Source: Caryophanales bacterium
Lineage (GTDB): Bacteria > Bacillota_I > Bacilli_A > RFN20 > CAG-288
NCBI GenBank assembly: GCA_021621525.1
Contig: JAJVUU010000001.1
Location: 1-57,087, forward strand
DNA length: 57,087 nt
Direction of reading: 5' to 3'
A model generated the notes under the pieces. That model was not told where the DNA came from and ran no database searches. It saw nothing but the letters and a program-made list of their open reading frames with translations. The stretch's first letter is position 1, and the number at the start of each line of letters is the position of its first letter. A program made the position numbers and the translations under genes. Shown here one piece after another: positions 33,958 through 43,100 of this stretch.

Positions 33958-35600
33958 CAGAACTCCATGAACTTCAGGCTGCAGCTTGTCGATGTGCTGC
34001 TGACCTGGAAACCGAACTGCGGGAGGCTTCCATCATCGAACATGAAGAAATCATATTTCTGACTGGTGAAGGCATTGCCGCTGCGATAGAGGCATCGGTC
34101 AGAAGAATAACCCGTCTTGCTGCCTTCGACCTTCTTCCCATTGGAAGGGAGAAGAGAGATGAGTCTTCCACGATAGAAACTGAGACCGGAATCGCTCAAT
34201 GACTGGTCATAGCAATAGGTCTTGGTGTTGCTATAGATATAAGAATAGGTATAGGTACGTCCCCAGTTCCTGTCGCTTCCGGGGCTGGGAAGCTTATCAT
34301 AGGCATTGCCATCCCACGAAGCATTGCCCTTGCTATCAGCAACAAGCTTTCCGACTCTTGCATCGACATGATAGACAAGCACACCAGGCTGGGTATACGT
34401 CTTCTGCCTGGAGATTCCATATCCCGTGACGTCCTTCTGGTTGAGGGAAGTCGGTGTATAGAATTCGACGATGAGATACTCATCGAAGGGAGTGCCGTTG
34501 AAATCCATGTTCCCATCCTTATAGCGAGGGATGAGAAGGCTGTCGCCCGTCTCGACAAGAGAGGACAGCGTGATGGTATAGTTGTTTTCCTGAAGATATT
34601 CTTCCGTGACCAGAGTGGGTGTCTTCCAGCCCAAGAGATACTTAGAGAAGGCACAATGGTCTCCGATGTTGAAATCCATCATGTCGATGCCACCGACAGG
34701 GGTATCGGCATTGCCATTGGGCTTGCTTGCAGAATAGTCATAGTCATAGGAATAATAATCATCCAAGCCAAGGATATGTCCCGTCTCATGGATGAATGTG
34801 TGGGCATCGGAATAATTGGCATAGGAAGTGGTCCCCTTCGGACGATAATCCATTTCAGTCAGGAATTTGAAGCTCGCCCAGGAATAGCAGCAAGGCGTGA
34901 CACCATCATAGGAAGAAGCGTCCTGTGCCCAGGTCGTATAAGCCCAGAAAAGCTGGCTTGTCTGACGATAAGGAACGGAATAGACAAGCCATACGGCATC
35001 GATGAAGCCATCCTTGTCCGTATCATAATCGGCAAAATTGATATCCGTATCCTTGTTCAGGGTATTGATGACCTCATCCAAAAGGATATCGGTATAGTTC
35101 ATACCCTTTTCAGAATAGGAATCATTGAGGCTGGAGAGCTTTGAAGAAGTGACGTTTAGATTGATGACGGGAGTGACTTCGCCGCTGACATGAAGTTTCC
35201 CATAGGAAGACTTCTCATAGAAAGAAGAGACGCTCTCCCATCCAGTATCGGAAGAATCACCGAAGAAGCCATGTTCCAAGGTGGTCCTCCAATCGCTTCC
35301 ATAGCTGTCAGAGAAAGTATAGTCCGTCGTTTCGACAGGAACGACCAGGATTTTCCTATCTCCGGTAGATGGCATGTATTTGTAGCCAAGTCCGTATCCG
35401 ACGGTATCCTTGTTGAGATTGTCCTTGCTGAAGGAAGAAGAATAGTCGGGAGTTCCATAGGAAACCTTATCCGTCGTCTTCGTCTCCGTCGAAGGATGGT
35501 TCCAGCTGATACGATAGTTCGGATTCATGAAATAGCAGGAAGAGAGACTGGCAAGAAGACCTAAGGCCGCAAGAACCGCAGTAAACTTTTTCTTTTTCAT
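33957..35600 (-). CDS. M6-type metalloprotease lipoprotein
   Basis: A 547-residue secreted protein. The signal KKKKFTAVLAALGLLASLSSC has lipobox LSSC with C22, so it should be anchored to the outer face of the membrane. The protease domain has KILVVPVETTDY (83-94), a DxDxDG calcium-like site at 191-201 (DYDTDKDGFID) and the zinc motif HETGHILGLD (271-280) with downstream MMDF, all typical of M6 immune-inhibitor-A-like peptidases. The C-terminal 220 residues are Ser/Tyr-rich and unassigned. It is coupled to giant gene A. The substrate is unknown. Confidence 0.85.
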   Translation of the reverse strand: MKKKKFTAVLAALGLLASLSSCYFMNPNYRISWNHPSTETKTTDKVSYGTPDYSSSFSKDNLNKDTVGYGLGYKYMPSTGDRKILVVPVETTDYTFSDSYGSDWRTTLEHGFFGDSSDTGWESVSSFYEKSSYGKLHVSGEVTPVINLNVTSSKLSSLNDSYSEKGMNYTDILLDEVINTLNKDTDINFADYDTDKDGFIDAVWLVYSVPYRQTSQLFWAYTTWAQDASSYDGVTPCCYSWASFKFLTEMDYRPKGTTSYANYSDAHTFIHETGHILGLDDYYSYDYDYSASKPNGNADTPVGGIDMMDFNIGDHCAFSKYLLGWKTPTLVTEEYLQENNYTITLSSLVETGDSLLIPRYKDGNMDFNGTPFDEYLIVEFYTPTSLNQKDVTGYGISRQKTYTQPGVLVYHVDARVGKLVADSKGNASWDGNAYDKLPSPGSDRNWGRTYTYSYIYSNTKTYCYDQSLSDSGLSFYRGRLISLLPSNGKKVEGSKTGYSSDRCLYRSGNAFTSQKYDFFMFDDGSLPQFGFQVSSTSTSCSLKFMEF

Positions 35601-35602
35601 CT

Positions 35603-35947
35603 TCAGTCCCCGTAATCAGAGCCACGGCTCTCCGGTTGGATCAGGACCCTGGCCTGATCGGCAACGTCCATGGCGGTGAGATAGATGGCATGTTCCGTCT
35701 CGACAAGAGGATTGTCCTCCATGCCGACAAAGACGACCTTCTTGTTCTTCTTGACGATTTCATCCATCTTTTTGAGCATATCGTCATAAGACTCCGGCCT
35801 TTGCATCTTATATCCCTGAAGATAGGTATAGAACTGAGGCTCGATATAGAAGATAGATCCATCATCATTTTCATAGCATGTGGCAAAGCGATTGCGTAAG
35901 TCGATCAGGATCTTGCGATCCGACCATTCAGGATATTGTTTCGGCAT
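35603..35947 (-). CDS. Unknown 114-residue protein heading the protease operon
   Basis: Not recognised. The sequence has an aromatic patch (FYIEPQFYTYLQGYKM) and a mixed alpha/beta C-terminal half with KKVVFVGMEDNPLVETEHAIYLTAMDVADQARVLI, reminiscent of a small nucleotide- or phosphate-binding fold but without a P-loop. No signal peptide is present. AAAGGAGG lies seven bases before the ATG, and an extended -10 box is upstream. It ends two bases before the protease gene, so they share a transcript. Confidence 0.65.
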   Translation of the reverse strand: MPKQYPEWSDRKILIDLRNRFATCYENDDGSIFYIEPQFYTYLQGYKMQRPESYDDMLKKMDEIVKKNKKVVFVGMEDNPLVETEHAIYLTAMDVADQARVLIQPESRGSDYGD

Positions 35948-35964
35948 AGGAATTTCCTCCTTTG

Positions 35965-35980
35965 TTGTTCATCATTATAT
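35965..35980 (-). promoter_or_regulatory. Extended -10 promoter of the protease and giant-protein operon
   Basis: On the minus strand TGATATAAT lies about 25 bases upstream of the start at 35947. A perfect 8-bp inverted repeat (ATGTTTTC / GAAAACAT, 35990-36013) sits about 15-35 bases further upstream and could be an operator or the end of the preceding transcript; no T-run follows it on the minus strand. Confidence 0.5.
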
Positions 35981-36022
35981 CACCATAAGCATGTTTTCCA
36001 TCGAAAGAAAACATCCTCTTTT

Positions 36023-36397
36023 TCAAATGACAAGAAAACGGCTGATTTCAGCAAACATATCAGAAAGATAGACGAAGTCTCCCTTAAGGCTCTCAAGCCT
36101 CGTTTCTTCCTTCGCCAAAGAAGCAATTTCAGCGATAGACATCAGATCCTCTTTGATGGTATCGTCGATCGTCAAAGTCTTGGAAACATCAAGAATCTTA
36201 TTCTCCGTCTTTTTTATTTCTTCCATCTTGGAAGAAAAATCAAAGGACATGGAATATGGCTTCTTTCCGTTCTGCTTTCTGATAAGCAGTTTCTGAAGCA
36301 TCGATAGAAGAGGCAAAGCAGAAAGAAGAGCCGTATATTTCTCAGACTCCTGAGCTTTCCTTCTCTTTTTCAAGCTGGCATCCAATCCTTTATTCAT
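36023..36397 (-). CDS. Unknown helical protein (sirtuin operon, third gene)
   Basis: A 124-residue Lys/Glu-rich protein predicted to be mainly helical, with no recognised domain. A basic N-terminus (KKRRK) is followed by hydrophobic heptads and KMEEIKKTENKILDVSKTL. It overlaps the preceding gene by eight bases and ends before an inverted repeat. It has no signal peptide. Position suggests it works with the 159-residue protein and possibly the sirtuin. Confidence 0.6.
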   Translation of the reverse strand: MNKGLDASLKKRRKAQESEKYTALLSALPLLSMLQKLLIRKQNGKKPYSMSFDFSSKMEEIKKTENKILDVSKTLTIDDTIKEDLMSIAEIASLAKEETRLESLKGDFVYLSDMFAEISRFLVI

Positions 36398-36869
36398 AGG
36401 TGTCTTTCCTTTCCATCGACGAAAGAACGTCGTTTCTCATCCGATAGAAGGATTCTATGACATCCTTTCGTTCGGATAAGACATTCAGATTGTCCTTGGC
36501 AAGAGAAGAGAGAAAAGAGAGATGTCTTTCCAGAAGAGGCAGGAACCTTTCCTTATGAGTAGACTGACAAAGCAAAATAAGCTGTCCAAGATCATCAATC
36601 ACTTCCTCATAGAGATAGAGGATATCATTGATTTCCTTCCATTCTTCATCACTCAACAAGTCCTTTTTTCCAGAAAGGGAAAACAAGTCTCCGTCTTTCT
36701 CACATAAGGAAAGGACATTCTTTTCAAAATCCGGAAAGGCCTTGTCAAAATCACTAATCCCATCCTTGATGGTGCCAAGAAGGACAGACAATGAAAGAAG
36801 ACAGGCGGATCCACAATAATAGTCTGAAGAAGGATCCTTCAGAAGTTGGTTTTTCTGTTCAAGATTCAT
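36390..36869 (-). CDS. Unknown helical protein (sirtuin operon, second gene)
   Basis: A 159-residue acidic, leucine-rich helical protein, unrecognised. An early segment YCGSACLLSLSVLLGTI is hydrophobic but preceded by charges, so it is probably a buried helix rather than a signal. It overlaps the sirtuin stop by four bases and the next gene by eight, indicating a compact three-gene unit. Confidence 0.6.
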   Translation of the reverse strand: MNLEQKNQLLKDPSSDYYCGSACLLSLSVLLGTIKDGISDFDKAFPDFEKNVLSLCEKDGDLFSLSGKKDLLSDEEWKEINDILYLYEEVIDDLGQLILLCQSTHKERFLPLLERHLSFLSSLAKDNLNVLSERKDVIESFYRMRNDVLSSMERKDTYE

Positions 36870-37603
36870 ACGTGCAATAGCTCAAAGAGCTCTCCTATTT
36901 TCTGATGGATGACCAGATCGGCATTCAAATCGGCACTGCTGGGATCCTTGTTGATGACAACAAGGTGTTTTCCATGGAAATACTTCACAAAACCAGCAGC
37001 AGGATAGACGACAAGGGAAGTCCCTGCGACAATGAGGACTTCTGCACTTTCAATCAGGACAAGAGCCTTGGTCACATCCATGTCGTTGAGGGCTTCACCA
37101 TAGAGGACCACATCCGGTTTGATGATACCTCCGCAGGAAGGACAATGGGGAACATCCTCCTTATCTTCCTTGATAGCCTTGGCATCAAACATCCTTCCAC
37201 AGTTCTGACAGAAGTTGCGATGCACCGACCCGTGGAGTTCGACGACATTCTTGCTCCCCGCCATCTGATGAAGGCCATCGATATTCTGTGTGATGATGCC
37301 TTTGAGCCTTCTTGCCTTCTCAAGTTCGGCAAGATATAAATGGGCTGCATTGGGTTTTGCATCCAGATTGATCATCCTATCCTTATAGAAACGATAGAAT
37401 TCCTTGGGATTCTGATAAAAGAAAGGAGCCGAGACAATCTCTTCCGGGTCATATCGGTATTCCTGATGATAGAGTCCGTCCTTGCTCCTGAAATCAGGAA
37501 TGCCGGATTCCGTCGACACTCCTGCCCCACCGAAAAAGACGATGTTGTGGCTAGAAGAGATGATGGACTGAAGCTGAAAAGCGTCTTCCTTGATATCTGA
37601 CAT
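36866..37603 (-). CDS. NAD-dependent protein deacylase (sirtuin)
   Basis: A 245-residue Sir2 enzyme. NAD-binding GAGVSTESGIPDFR (26-39), TQNIDGLH (105-112), catalytic H124 in VELHGSVH, and a structural zinc ribbon with C132/C135/C154/C157 are all intact. It removes acetyl or other acyl groups from lysines using NAD+. The start at 37603 follows GGAGGG; a longer frame to 37675 would run through the promoter. It heads a minus-strand unit with two unknown helical proteins, an unusual context for a housekeeping sirtuin. Confidence 0.95.
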   Translation of the reverse strand: MSDIKEDAFQLQSIISSSHNIVFFGGAGVSTESGIPDFRSKDGLYHQEYRYDPEEIVSAPFFYQNPKEFYRFYKDRMINLDAKPNAAHLYLAELEKARRLKGIITQNIDGLHQMAGSKNVVELHGSVHRNFCQNCGRMFDAKAIKEDKEDVPHCPSCGGIIKPDVVLYGEALNDMDVTKALVLIESAEVLIVAGTSLVVYPAAGFVKYFHGKHLVVINKDPSSADLNADLVIHQKIGELFELLHV

Positions 37604-37627
37604 GATGTCCCTCCAAAAACTACATTT

Positions 37628-37659
37628 ATTATAGTTTTTTTCATGTCGGATATCGACAT
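37628..37659 (-). promoter_or_regulatory. Sirtuin promoter with a palindromic operator candidate
   Basis: A TATAAT -10 box (37628-37633, minus strand) lies about 25 bases before the sirtuin start. A 17-base near-perfect palindrome, ATGTCG-n5-CGACAT (37643-37659), covers the position of the -35 box, so a regulator bound there would block the promoter. From 37660 to about 37840 I see no gene. Confidence 0.5.
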
Positions 37660-37842
37660 TCAATAGGATTTTCAAGTCAAATCATGTTTTAGAATCTCAA
37701 AAGGTTTCAGTCCATTCCAAGACAAGACCTGCTTTTTCATTTCGATCAATAAAGCAAAGAAACAGAAGTCCTGCCATATCACATGCCTGTGAAGCGATGA
37801 TTTTTCTATGGATATCGACAGCCGGGCAGAATTTTGTGATAA

Positions 37843-37848
37843 GATAAT
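37843..37848 (+). promoter_or_regulatory. -10 box of rqcP (leaderless)
   Basis: GATAAT ends six bases before the ATG at 37855, in a context (ACCGGT before ATG) without a ribosome-binding site. The layout equals that at 2669-2681. Confidence 0.45.
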
Positions 37849-37854
37849 ACCGGT

Positions 37855-38100
37855 ATGAGATTGGATAAATATTTAAAGGTCAGCCGCCTCATCAAAAGAA
37901 GAGAGGCTGCCAAGGAATTCATCGACAAAGGCTTCGTCAGGCTCAACGGAAAGATTGCCAAGCCTTCCGTGGAAGTCAAGGTGGATGACACCATCGAGAT
38001 TTCATCTCCTCTTGGAAAAGTCGTCAGAGCCAGAATCAAGGAAGTCAGGATGATTTCAACCATCCAGGATGCCTCTGAGATGTATGAATTATTGAACTGA
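37855..38100 (+). CDS. rqcP: S4-domain ribosome quality-control protein RqcP
   Basis: An 81-residue protein made almost entirely of an S4 RNA-binding domain: RLDKYLKVSRLIKRREAAKE and FVRLNGKIAKPSVEVK. It matches RqcP (YabO/Hsp15 group), which binds obstructed 50S subunits carrying peptidyl-tRNA and supports alanine tailing by RqcH. The order rqcP, small membrane protein, tilS mirrors yabO-divIC-tilS of Bacillus. The start codon follows a -10 box by six bases. Confidence 0.88.
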   Translation: MRLDKYLKVSRLIKRREAAKEFIDKGFVRLNGKIAKPSVEVKVDDTIEISSPLGKVVRARIKEVRMISTIQDASEMYELLN

Positions 38101-38101
38101 T

Positions 38102-38377
38102 ATGAAAAAGGCCGTCAACAAGAAATTTATCACCATCATCTATGTCTCTTTGATCACCTTCTGTGTGAGTCTTTTGACGTTGCTTCTTGTCTTCACCATC
38201 ATCCGTGTATGCAAGAATGCCCAGCTGAAGAAGGAAGCTGATGCCATCGTCGAAAGATATCGTACGGAAGCCAGCCAGCACAACAACAAGAAGGATCCCG
38301 ATTATGCAGAGATCTTCTTTGACAACAACGTCGTCTATATTCCAAACGAAGACATCGTCATGGAATATCATCCATGA
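38102..38377 (+). CDS. DivIC/FtsB-like small membrane protein
   Basis: A 91-residue bitopic protein: short basic N-terminus, one hydrophobic helix (about 10-35), then a helical segment and a C-terminal beta-like end (EIFFDNNVVYIPNED). Septum-formation proteins of the DivIC/FtsB family have this layout and sit between yabO and tilS in Bacillus. The assignment relies on topology and synteny, as the coiled coil is shorter than usual. It overlaps tilS by ATGA. Confidence 0.6.
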   Translation: MKKAVNKKFITIIYVSLITFCVSLLTLLLVFTIIRVCKNAQLKKEADAIVERYRTEASQHNNKKDPDYAEIFFDNNVVYIPNEDIVMEYHP

Positions 38378-39615
38378 GCCTCTCCCTGGAAATGAGGCGA
38401 CACTTTGATTCCCTGAATCTGGATCAAGGACATTATCTTCTCGCCTTCAGCGGAGGTCCTGACAGCGTCTATCTCCTATGGATGCTGTCTTTTTATTATG
38501 GCGAATCCTTGAAGGAACACATCACCCTCTGTTATATCAATTACCATGATTCCGCCTTCGTCGACAAGGAAGAAAGCATCGTCGATGACTATATTTCCCT
38601 TTTCCATCTGAATGCAATCAAGAACGACATCTCCTTCCCGGGAGAAGGAAACTTCGAAGACTGGGCAAGGAACTATCGTTATTCCTTATTTGAAGACATC
38701 ATCCTGAAAGAAGGCCTTGACGGTCTCCTTGTCGCCCATCAGAAGACCGATGTCGTCGAAACCTATCTTCTTCAGAAGCAGAGAAAGAACTACCCGACCT
38801 ACTATGGGCTAAGACAAATCAGTCCGTATTCCCATATCAGAATCATCCGTCCGATCCTGAATATATCAAAGAAGGAACTGACCGACATCCTTGACAAAGA
38901 AAACAAGCCATACTACTTCGACATCACCAATACCAATCCAAAGAAGCAGAGAAACAGGATTCGCATTCAACTGAAGGAAGAAGAACTGGATTCCTACCTG
39001 AAAGAGATTCAGAAGAAAAACGAAACCCTTCAAGCAATGGATGCGGAATTCAAAACCCATGAGAACGGAATGTATTTTGATGACTATGACAGCCGAAGCG
39101 AAGAATACCAGAAAAGATATATCTTTTTCCTCTTGGATGAATATAAAATAAAAAACAGGGAATCCATGGGAAAACAACTTTTCTATTTCCTAAGAAAACA
39201 TACATCCATGGAAATGAAGCTTGATGAAAGCCATAGCCTTTATCGATATAAGGGTTTCTTTTTCATCCACGAATCCTATTCCAACATCGCTTATTCATAC
39301 ACCTATGAGAAGGAAGGAATCTATGAGAACGGACATTTCAGAATCGATTTGACCAATCCAAGGAAATTCAATTTCTCTGCCTTCCCCATCACCATAAGAA
39401 GCTGTCATAAAGGAGATAGGATCGCAACAGACCTTCCTACCAAGGATGTCCATAAGTCCCTTCAGAAACAGAGCGTTCCCTTCTACTATCATTCCTGCTA
39501 TCCCGTCATGCAGCAGAACGATGACATCATCTGTCTACCCTTTTACAAGGATATCCTTTCCAAGAAGGTTCCTCTTACCTTGAAATTCATGAAGGAACCC
39601 GTCATAATCCATTGA
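38374..39615 (+). CDS. tilS: tRNA(Ile)-lysidine synthase
   Basis: A 413-residue PP-loop enzyme that modifies C34 of tRNA-Ile(CAU) to lysidine, allowing AUA decoding. The ATP-binding loop is SGGPDS (26-31) within LLAFSGGPDSVYLL. GLDGLLVAHQKTDVVETYLLQ corresponds to the family's ATAHHxDDxxET segment, though His/Asp residues are partly changed (AHQKTD). RNRIRIQL near 190 corresponds to the conserved RNxIRxxL motif. It begins within the preceding gene and is adjacent to a lipoprotein gene. Confidence 0.9.
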   Translation: MSLSLEMRRHFDSLNLDQGHYLLAFSGGPDSVYLLWMLSFYYGESLKEHITLCYINYHDSAFVDKEESIVDDYISLFHLNAIKNDISFPGEGNFEDWARNYRYSLFEDIILKEGLDGLLVAHQKTDVVETYLLQKQRKNYPTYYGLRQISPYSHIRIIRPILNISKKELTDILDKENKPYYFDITNTNPKKQRNRIRIQLKEEELDSYLKEIQKKNETLQAMDAEFKTHENGMYFDDYDSRSEEYQKRYIFFLLDEYKIKNRESMGKQLFYFLRKHTSMEMKLDESHSLYRYKGFFFIHESYSNIAYSYTYEKEGIYENGHFRIDLTNPRKFNFSAFPITIRSCHKGDRIATDLPTKDVHKSLQKQSVPFYYHSCYPVMQQNDDIICLPFYKDILSKKVPLTLKFMKEPVIIH

Positions 39616-39616
39616 T

Positions 39617-40186
39617 ATGAAACACAAAGCGCTTCTTCTGTCATCCTTCCTCCTTCTTGCTTCCTGCAGCCAGAACAACATCAAGCCATGCTATCAGTGC
39701 TATCTGGGAAGAATGTATCTTTCCGGTGGAACAAAAAAGGAAGAAGACATCTCTTCCTCCCTCATCCTGGATAAGGTCACATCCAGAAAGAACGAACCCC
39801 ATTATGGGGAAAGCCATATCCTGATAGGCAAGGATGAAAAGCAGAGCTTCTATGAAGAAAATCCCGGTTTCCCGGAAAAAGAGAAGAACGGCAATATCGA
39901 AAGCGATGACATCATCATCCAGTTCTTTGTCCAGATTCCCAAAGGCTATACCGGATTCAAGAGAAACAACGTCCAAGGCTACATCCATAAAGACAGTCAG
40001 ATCATGCTGACGGACAACCTATATTACTATGAGAACCAGAACAAGCTTTTCTTCTGTGACATCGACATCAAAAAGGAAGAGACGTCCATCTCTTCCAGCG
40101 TATTTTCATTCTACTTCGCCATATCATCCGACCTTGAATATATCGTAAAAGATGCTTCAATCAGACTGATATATCAGCTGAGCTGA
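39617..40186 (+). CDS. Putative lipoprotein of unknown function
   Basis: A 189-residue secreted protein. The signal MKHKALLLSSFLLLASC has lipobox LASC with C17. The mature part is polar and Tyr-rich with no recognised domain; it contains CYQCYLGRMYLSGG right after the lipobox. It starts two bases after tilS without a clear ribosome-binding site, so coupling is likely. Its last 13 bases overlap the convergent mfd gene inside a perfect palindrome. Confidence 0.7.
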   Translation: MKHKALLLSSFLLLASCSQNNIKPCYQCYLGRMYLSGGTKKEEDISSSLILDKVTSRKNEPHYGESHILIGKDEKQSFYEENPGFPEKEKNGNIESDDIIIQFFVQIPKGYTGFKRNNVQGYIHKDSQIMLTDNLYYYENQNKLFFCDIDIKKEETSISSSVFSFYFAISSDLEYIVKDASIRLIYQLS

Positions 40187-40192
40187 TATATC
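40168..40192. repeat. 25-base palindrome spanning both stop codons of convergent genes
   Basis: An 11-bp perfect inverted repeat (GATATATCAGC / GCTGATATATC) with a three-base centre. The stop of the lipoprotein gene (40184-40186) and the stop of mfd (40174-40176) lie in opposite arms, so both proteins end in YQLS. No T-run follows on either side. It may form a transcript-end hairpin for both genes. Confidence 0.8.
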
Positions 40193-43100
40193 TCATCCAG
40201 ATTTTCGCAAAGGAAGAGAAGATCAGCAAGATAGTCCTTGGTCTTCGTCAAGATGAACTCAAAGAGATGTTCTCCGTTGACGCGTAGCCTGAGCTTCACG
40301 GCAAGCGGTTTTAACCTGTCATCAAGCTGACGATAGATGGAAGCCTTCGCACAGAACTGTCTGCTCATGGTGACTTGATAGCTTCCCAAAGCTTCGACAA
40401 AGTTGGCGTAGAGAGAGGAGTTGAGATAATTCTCTATCTTCTTTTTGACAAGGAGGTTTCCGACCTCATCCGGATAGGGACCATAGACATCCCTGATCTT
40501 CTTGGAGAACTGCGCAAGTTCCTTATCATTGCCACAATCGGAGAGTTCCTTGTACATCGTGATGCGCTGAGCCTCGGAACCATAGTCGCTCGGAATATGG
40601 GCATCCAAAGAGAAGGAAAGCTCAAACTGAGGATGGCTGGCTTCTTCACTTGCACTGGAGGCAAGCTTCTTTTCCTTGACGACGGTGGCAAGGAGGTCCA
40701 TATAGGCATCATAGCCAAGCGTATCGACAAAGCCGGCCTGCTCGCTTCCTAGAATATCCCCTGCGCCACGGATATTGAGATCCTGCATGGCGATCTTATA
40801 ACCGGAACCAAGCTGGGTAAAGTCCTTGAGAGCCTTCAGTCTCTTCTTTCCTTCATCCGTCATCTTGCTTGCATCCTTGAAGAAGAAGTAGGCATAGGCA
40901 AGCCTGTCGCTCCTTCCGACCCTGCCTTTGATCTGATAGAGCTGGGCAAGGCCGAAATGATCGGCATCCTCGACGATGATGGTGTTGACATTGGGAATGT
41001 CAAGGCCGGATTCGATGATGGATGTGCATACCAGGATATCGATCCTGCACTGATAGAAGTCGTTCATGACCTCTTCGATCTCATCCTGATTCATCCTGGC
41101 ATGGACGACGGCAACCTTATGGTCTGGGAATTTCTTCTGCAACCTGTCAGAGAGAGCCTGGATAGACGAGATGTTGTTATGAAGATAGTAGACCTGGCCT
41201 TTCCGCTGAAGTTCCTTGTCGATGACCTCATAGATAAGTTCGTTGTCCTGCCTTGCGACATAAGTCTTGACCGGCATCCTGTTAAGAGGAGGTTCACAAA
41301 GAAGAGACATGCTTCTTACGCCAAGCAGGGACATCTGCATGGTCCTTGGAATCGGTGTAGCCGTCAAAGTCAGACAATCGACATTCTTTGCCTTCTCCTT
41401 GATTTTTTCCTTATGGGCGACACCAAACTTCTGTTCCTCGTCGATGATGAGAAGCCCGAGGTCCTTGAACTTCACGCCATCAGCCAGAAGCCCATGCGTA
41501 CCGATGACAAAATCCACCTTCCCGTCCTGAAGGCCTTGGATGATCTCAGCCTGCTTCTTCTTGCTGACGAAACGGTTATATACTTCGATATGCACGCCAA
41601 AGCCGTCAAATCTCTTCAAGGCAACCTTATAGTGCTGATTCGACAAGATGGTCGTAGGGCATAAGAGAACAGCCTGCTTATGATTCAGAATCGCCTTGAA
41701 GGCAGCATTGAAGGCAATTTCAGTCTTTCCAAATCCGACATCCCCGGCGATGAGACGGTCCATCGGACGGGGCGCCTCCATATCATCAAAGACATCCTGG
41801 ATGGCAGCCTTCTGGCTTTCCGTATAGGGATAAGAGAAGGATTCCATGAATGATTTCTCCAGTTCTTCCTCCCTGGCAAAGGCAAAGCCAGGTCGGTTCT
41901 GCCTTTCAGAATACAGGGCAAGAAGCTGGTCGGCAAGATAGGAAATACGGGAGCGGATCTTCGATTTCTTTCTAGACCAGGTCGATCCGCCAAGCCTGTC
42001 AAGGCTGGGAGCATAGCCTTCCCTGGAAGAGTATTTCCGGATGAGGCGGTATTGGGACAACGGAAGATAGAACATGGCATCATTTGCATATTCGACCTTC
42101 AGGTATTCCAAGCCATCCATGGTGACGACACCGAGATATTTTCCGACTCCATGGATTTCATGGACGACATAGTCACCGATTTTCAGATCTTCATATTTAC
42201 GGATGATCTTGGCCTGCTTGTATCTTGAAAGGAAGCGAGACTTCTGGTCGCTGACACCGAAGATTTCCTTGGCACTGAGATAGACATGCTTCTCCCTGAC
42301 GACTTCATAGCCATGCGTGATTCTTCCTTCTGCCAGCATGACCTGGGAGTGATCAGGATAAAGGGTATGCTGAATACCCTTTTCCGTCAGATAGCTGTCA
42401 TAGTTGGATAGATTCGGTTGGGGAAGGACGATACGTATCTTGTCTCCTTCCTTCAGGTATTCACGAATCATGAAATCCGATTCTGCATAGGAAAGGGCCT
42501 TGAAGCTGTTCTCACGTATGGCAAATCCGTCTTCATTCAAGTCTGCTCTTTGATAGGAAGATAAGTCCATCCTTTCTTTGACATAGACAGACTCTCCTAG
42601 GATGGATGTCCCGTCTAAGACAGCCTTACTGAAATAACCGGTTTCCTTTTTATGGATTTCTTTGTCTTCATCGATACAGGATGGGGCATCAAAGACATAT
42701 TTCTCATAATCAGTGAGATAATCCTCCAATGAAGACTCTTCCTTTTTGAAGAGAGGATAGAAACGGGCATCGACTTCACCTAAGTATCCATTCCTGGCTT
42801 CTTGAAGAAGATTGGAAAGCCTTGAAAGAAGATCGTCATAAGCCAACCTGTCCTTGACCTTGTCAGACTCCGTCTTGATGATTTCTTCGATATTCCTGTT
42901 TCCATATTCAATCTCTTCGTCAGAAAGAAGTCTCAGGCTTCCAGGATGAAGCATGAAAGACTTGACATGTTCAAAGGAAAGCTCATCGCTGACCTTGAAG
43001 AAACGGATGTCATCGATTTCATCTCCGAAGAATTCGATACGGACCGGATTGGAATAACTTGCATCATAGATATCAAGGATTCCGCCCCGATGGGCAAACT

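Noticed and set aside
36866..37603. Sirtuin as an anti-phage effector (ThsA- or DSR-like)
   Set aside because: Length, catalytic His, and the four-Cys ribbon match ordinary deacylases; no fused sensor domain is present.
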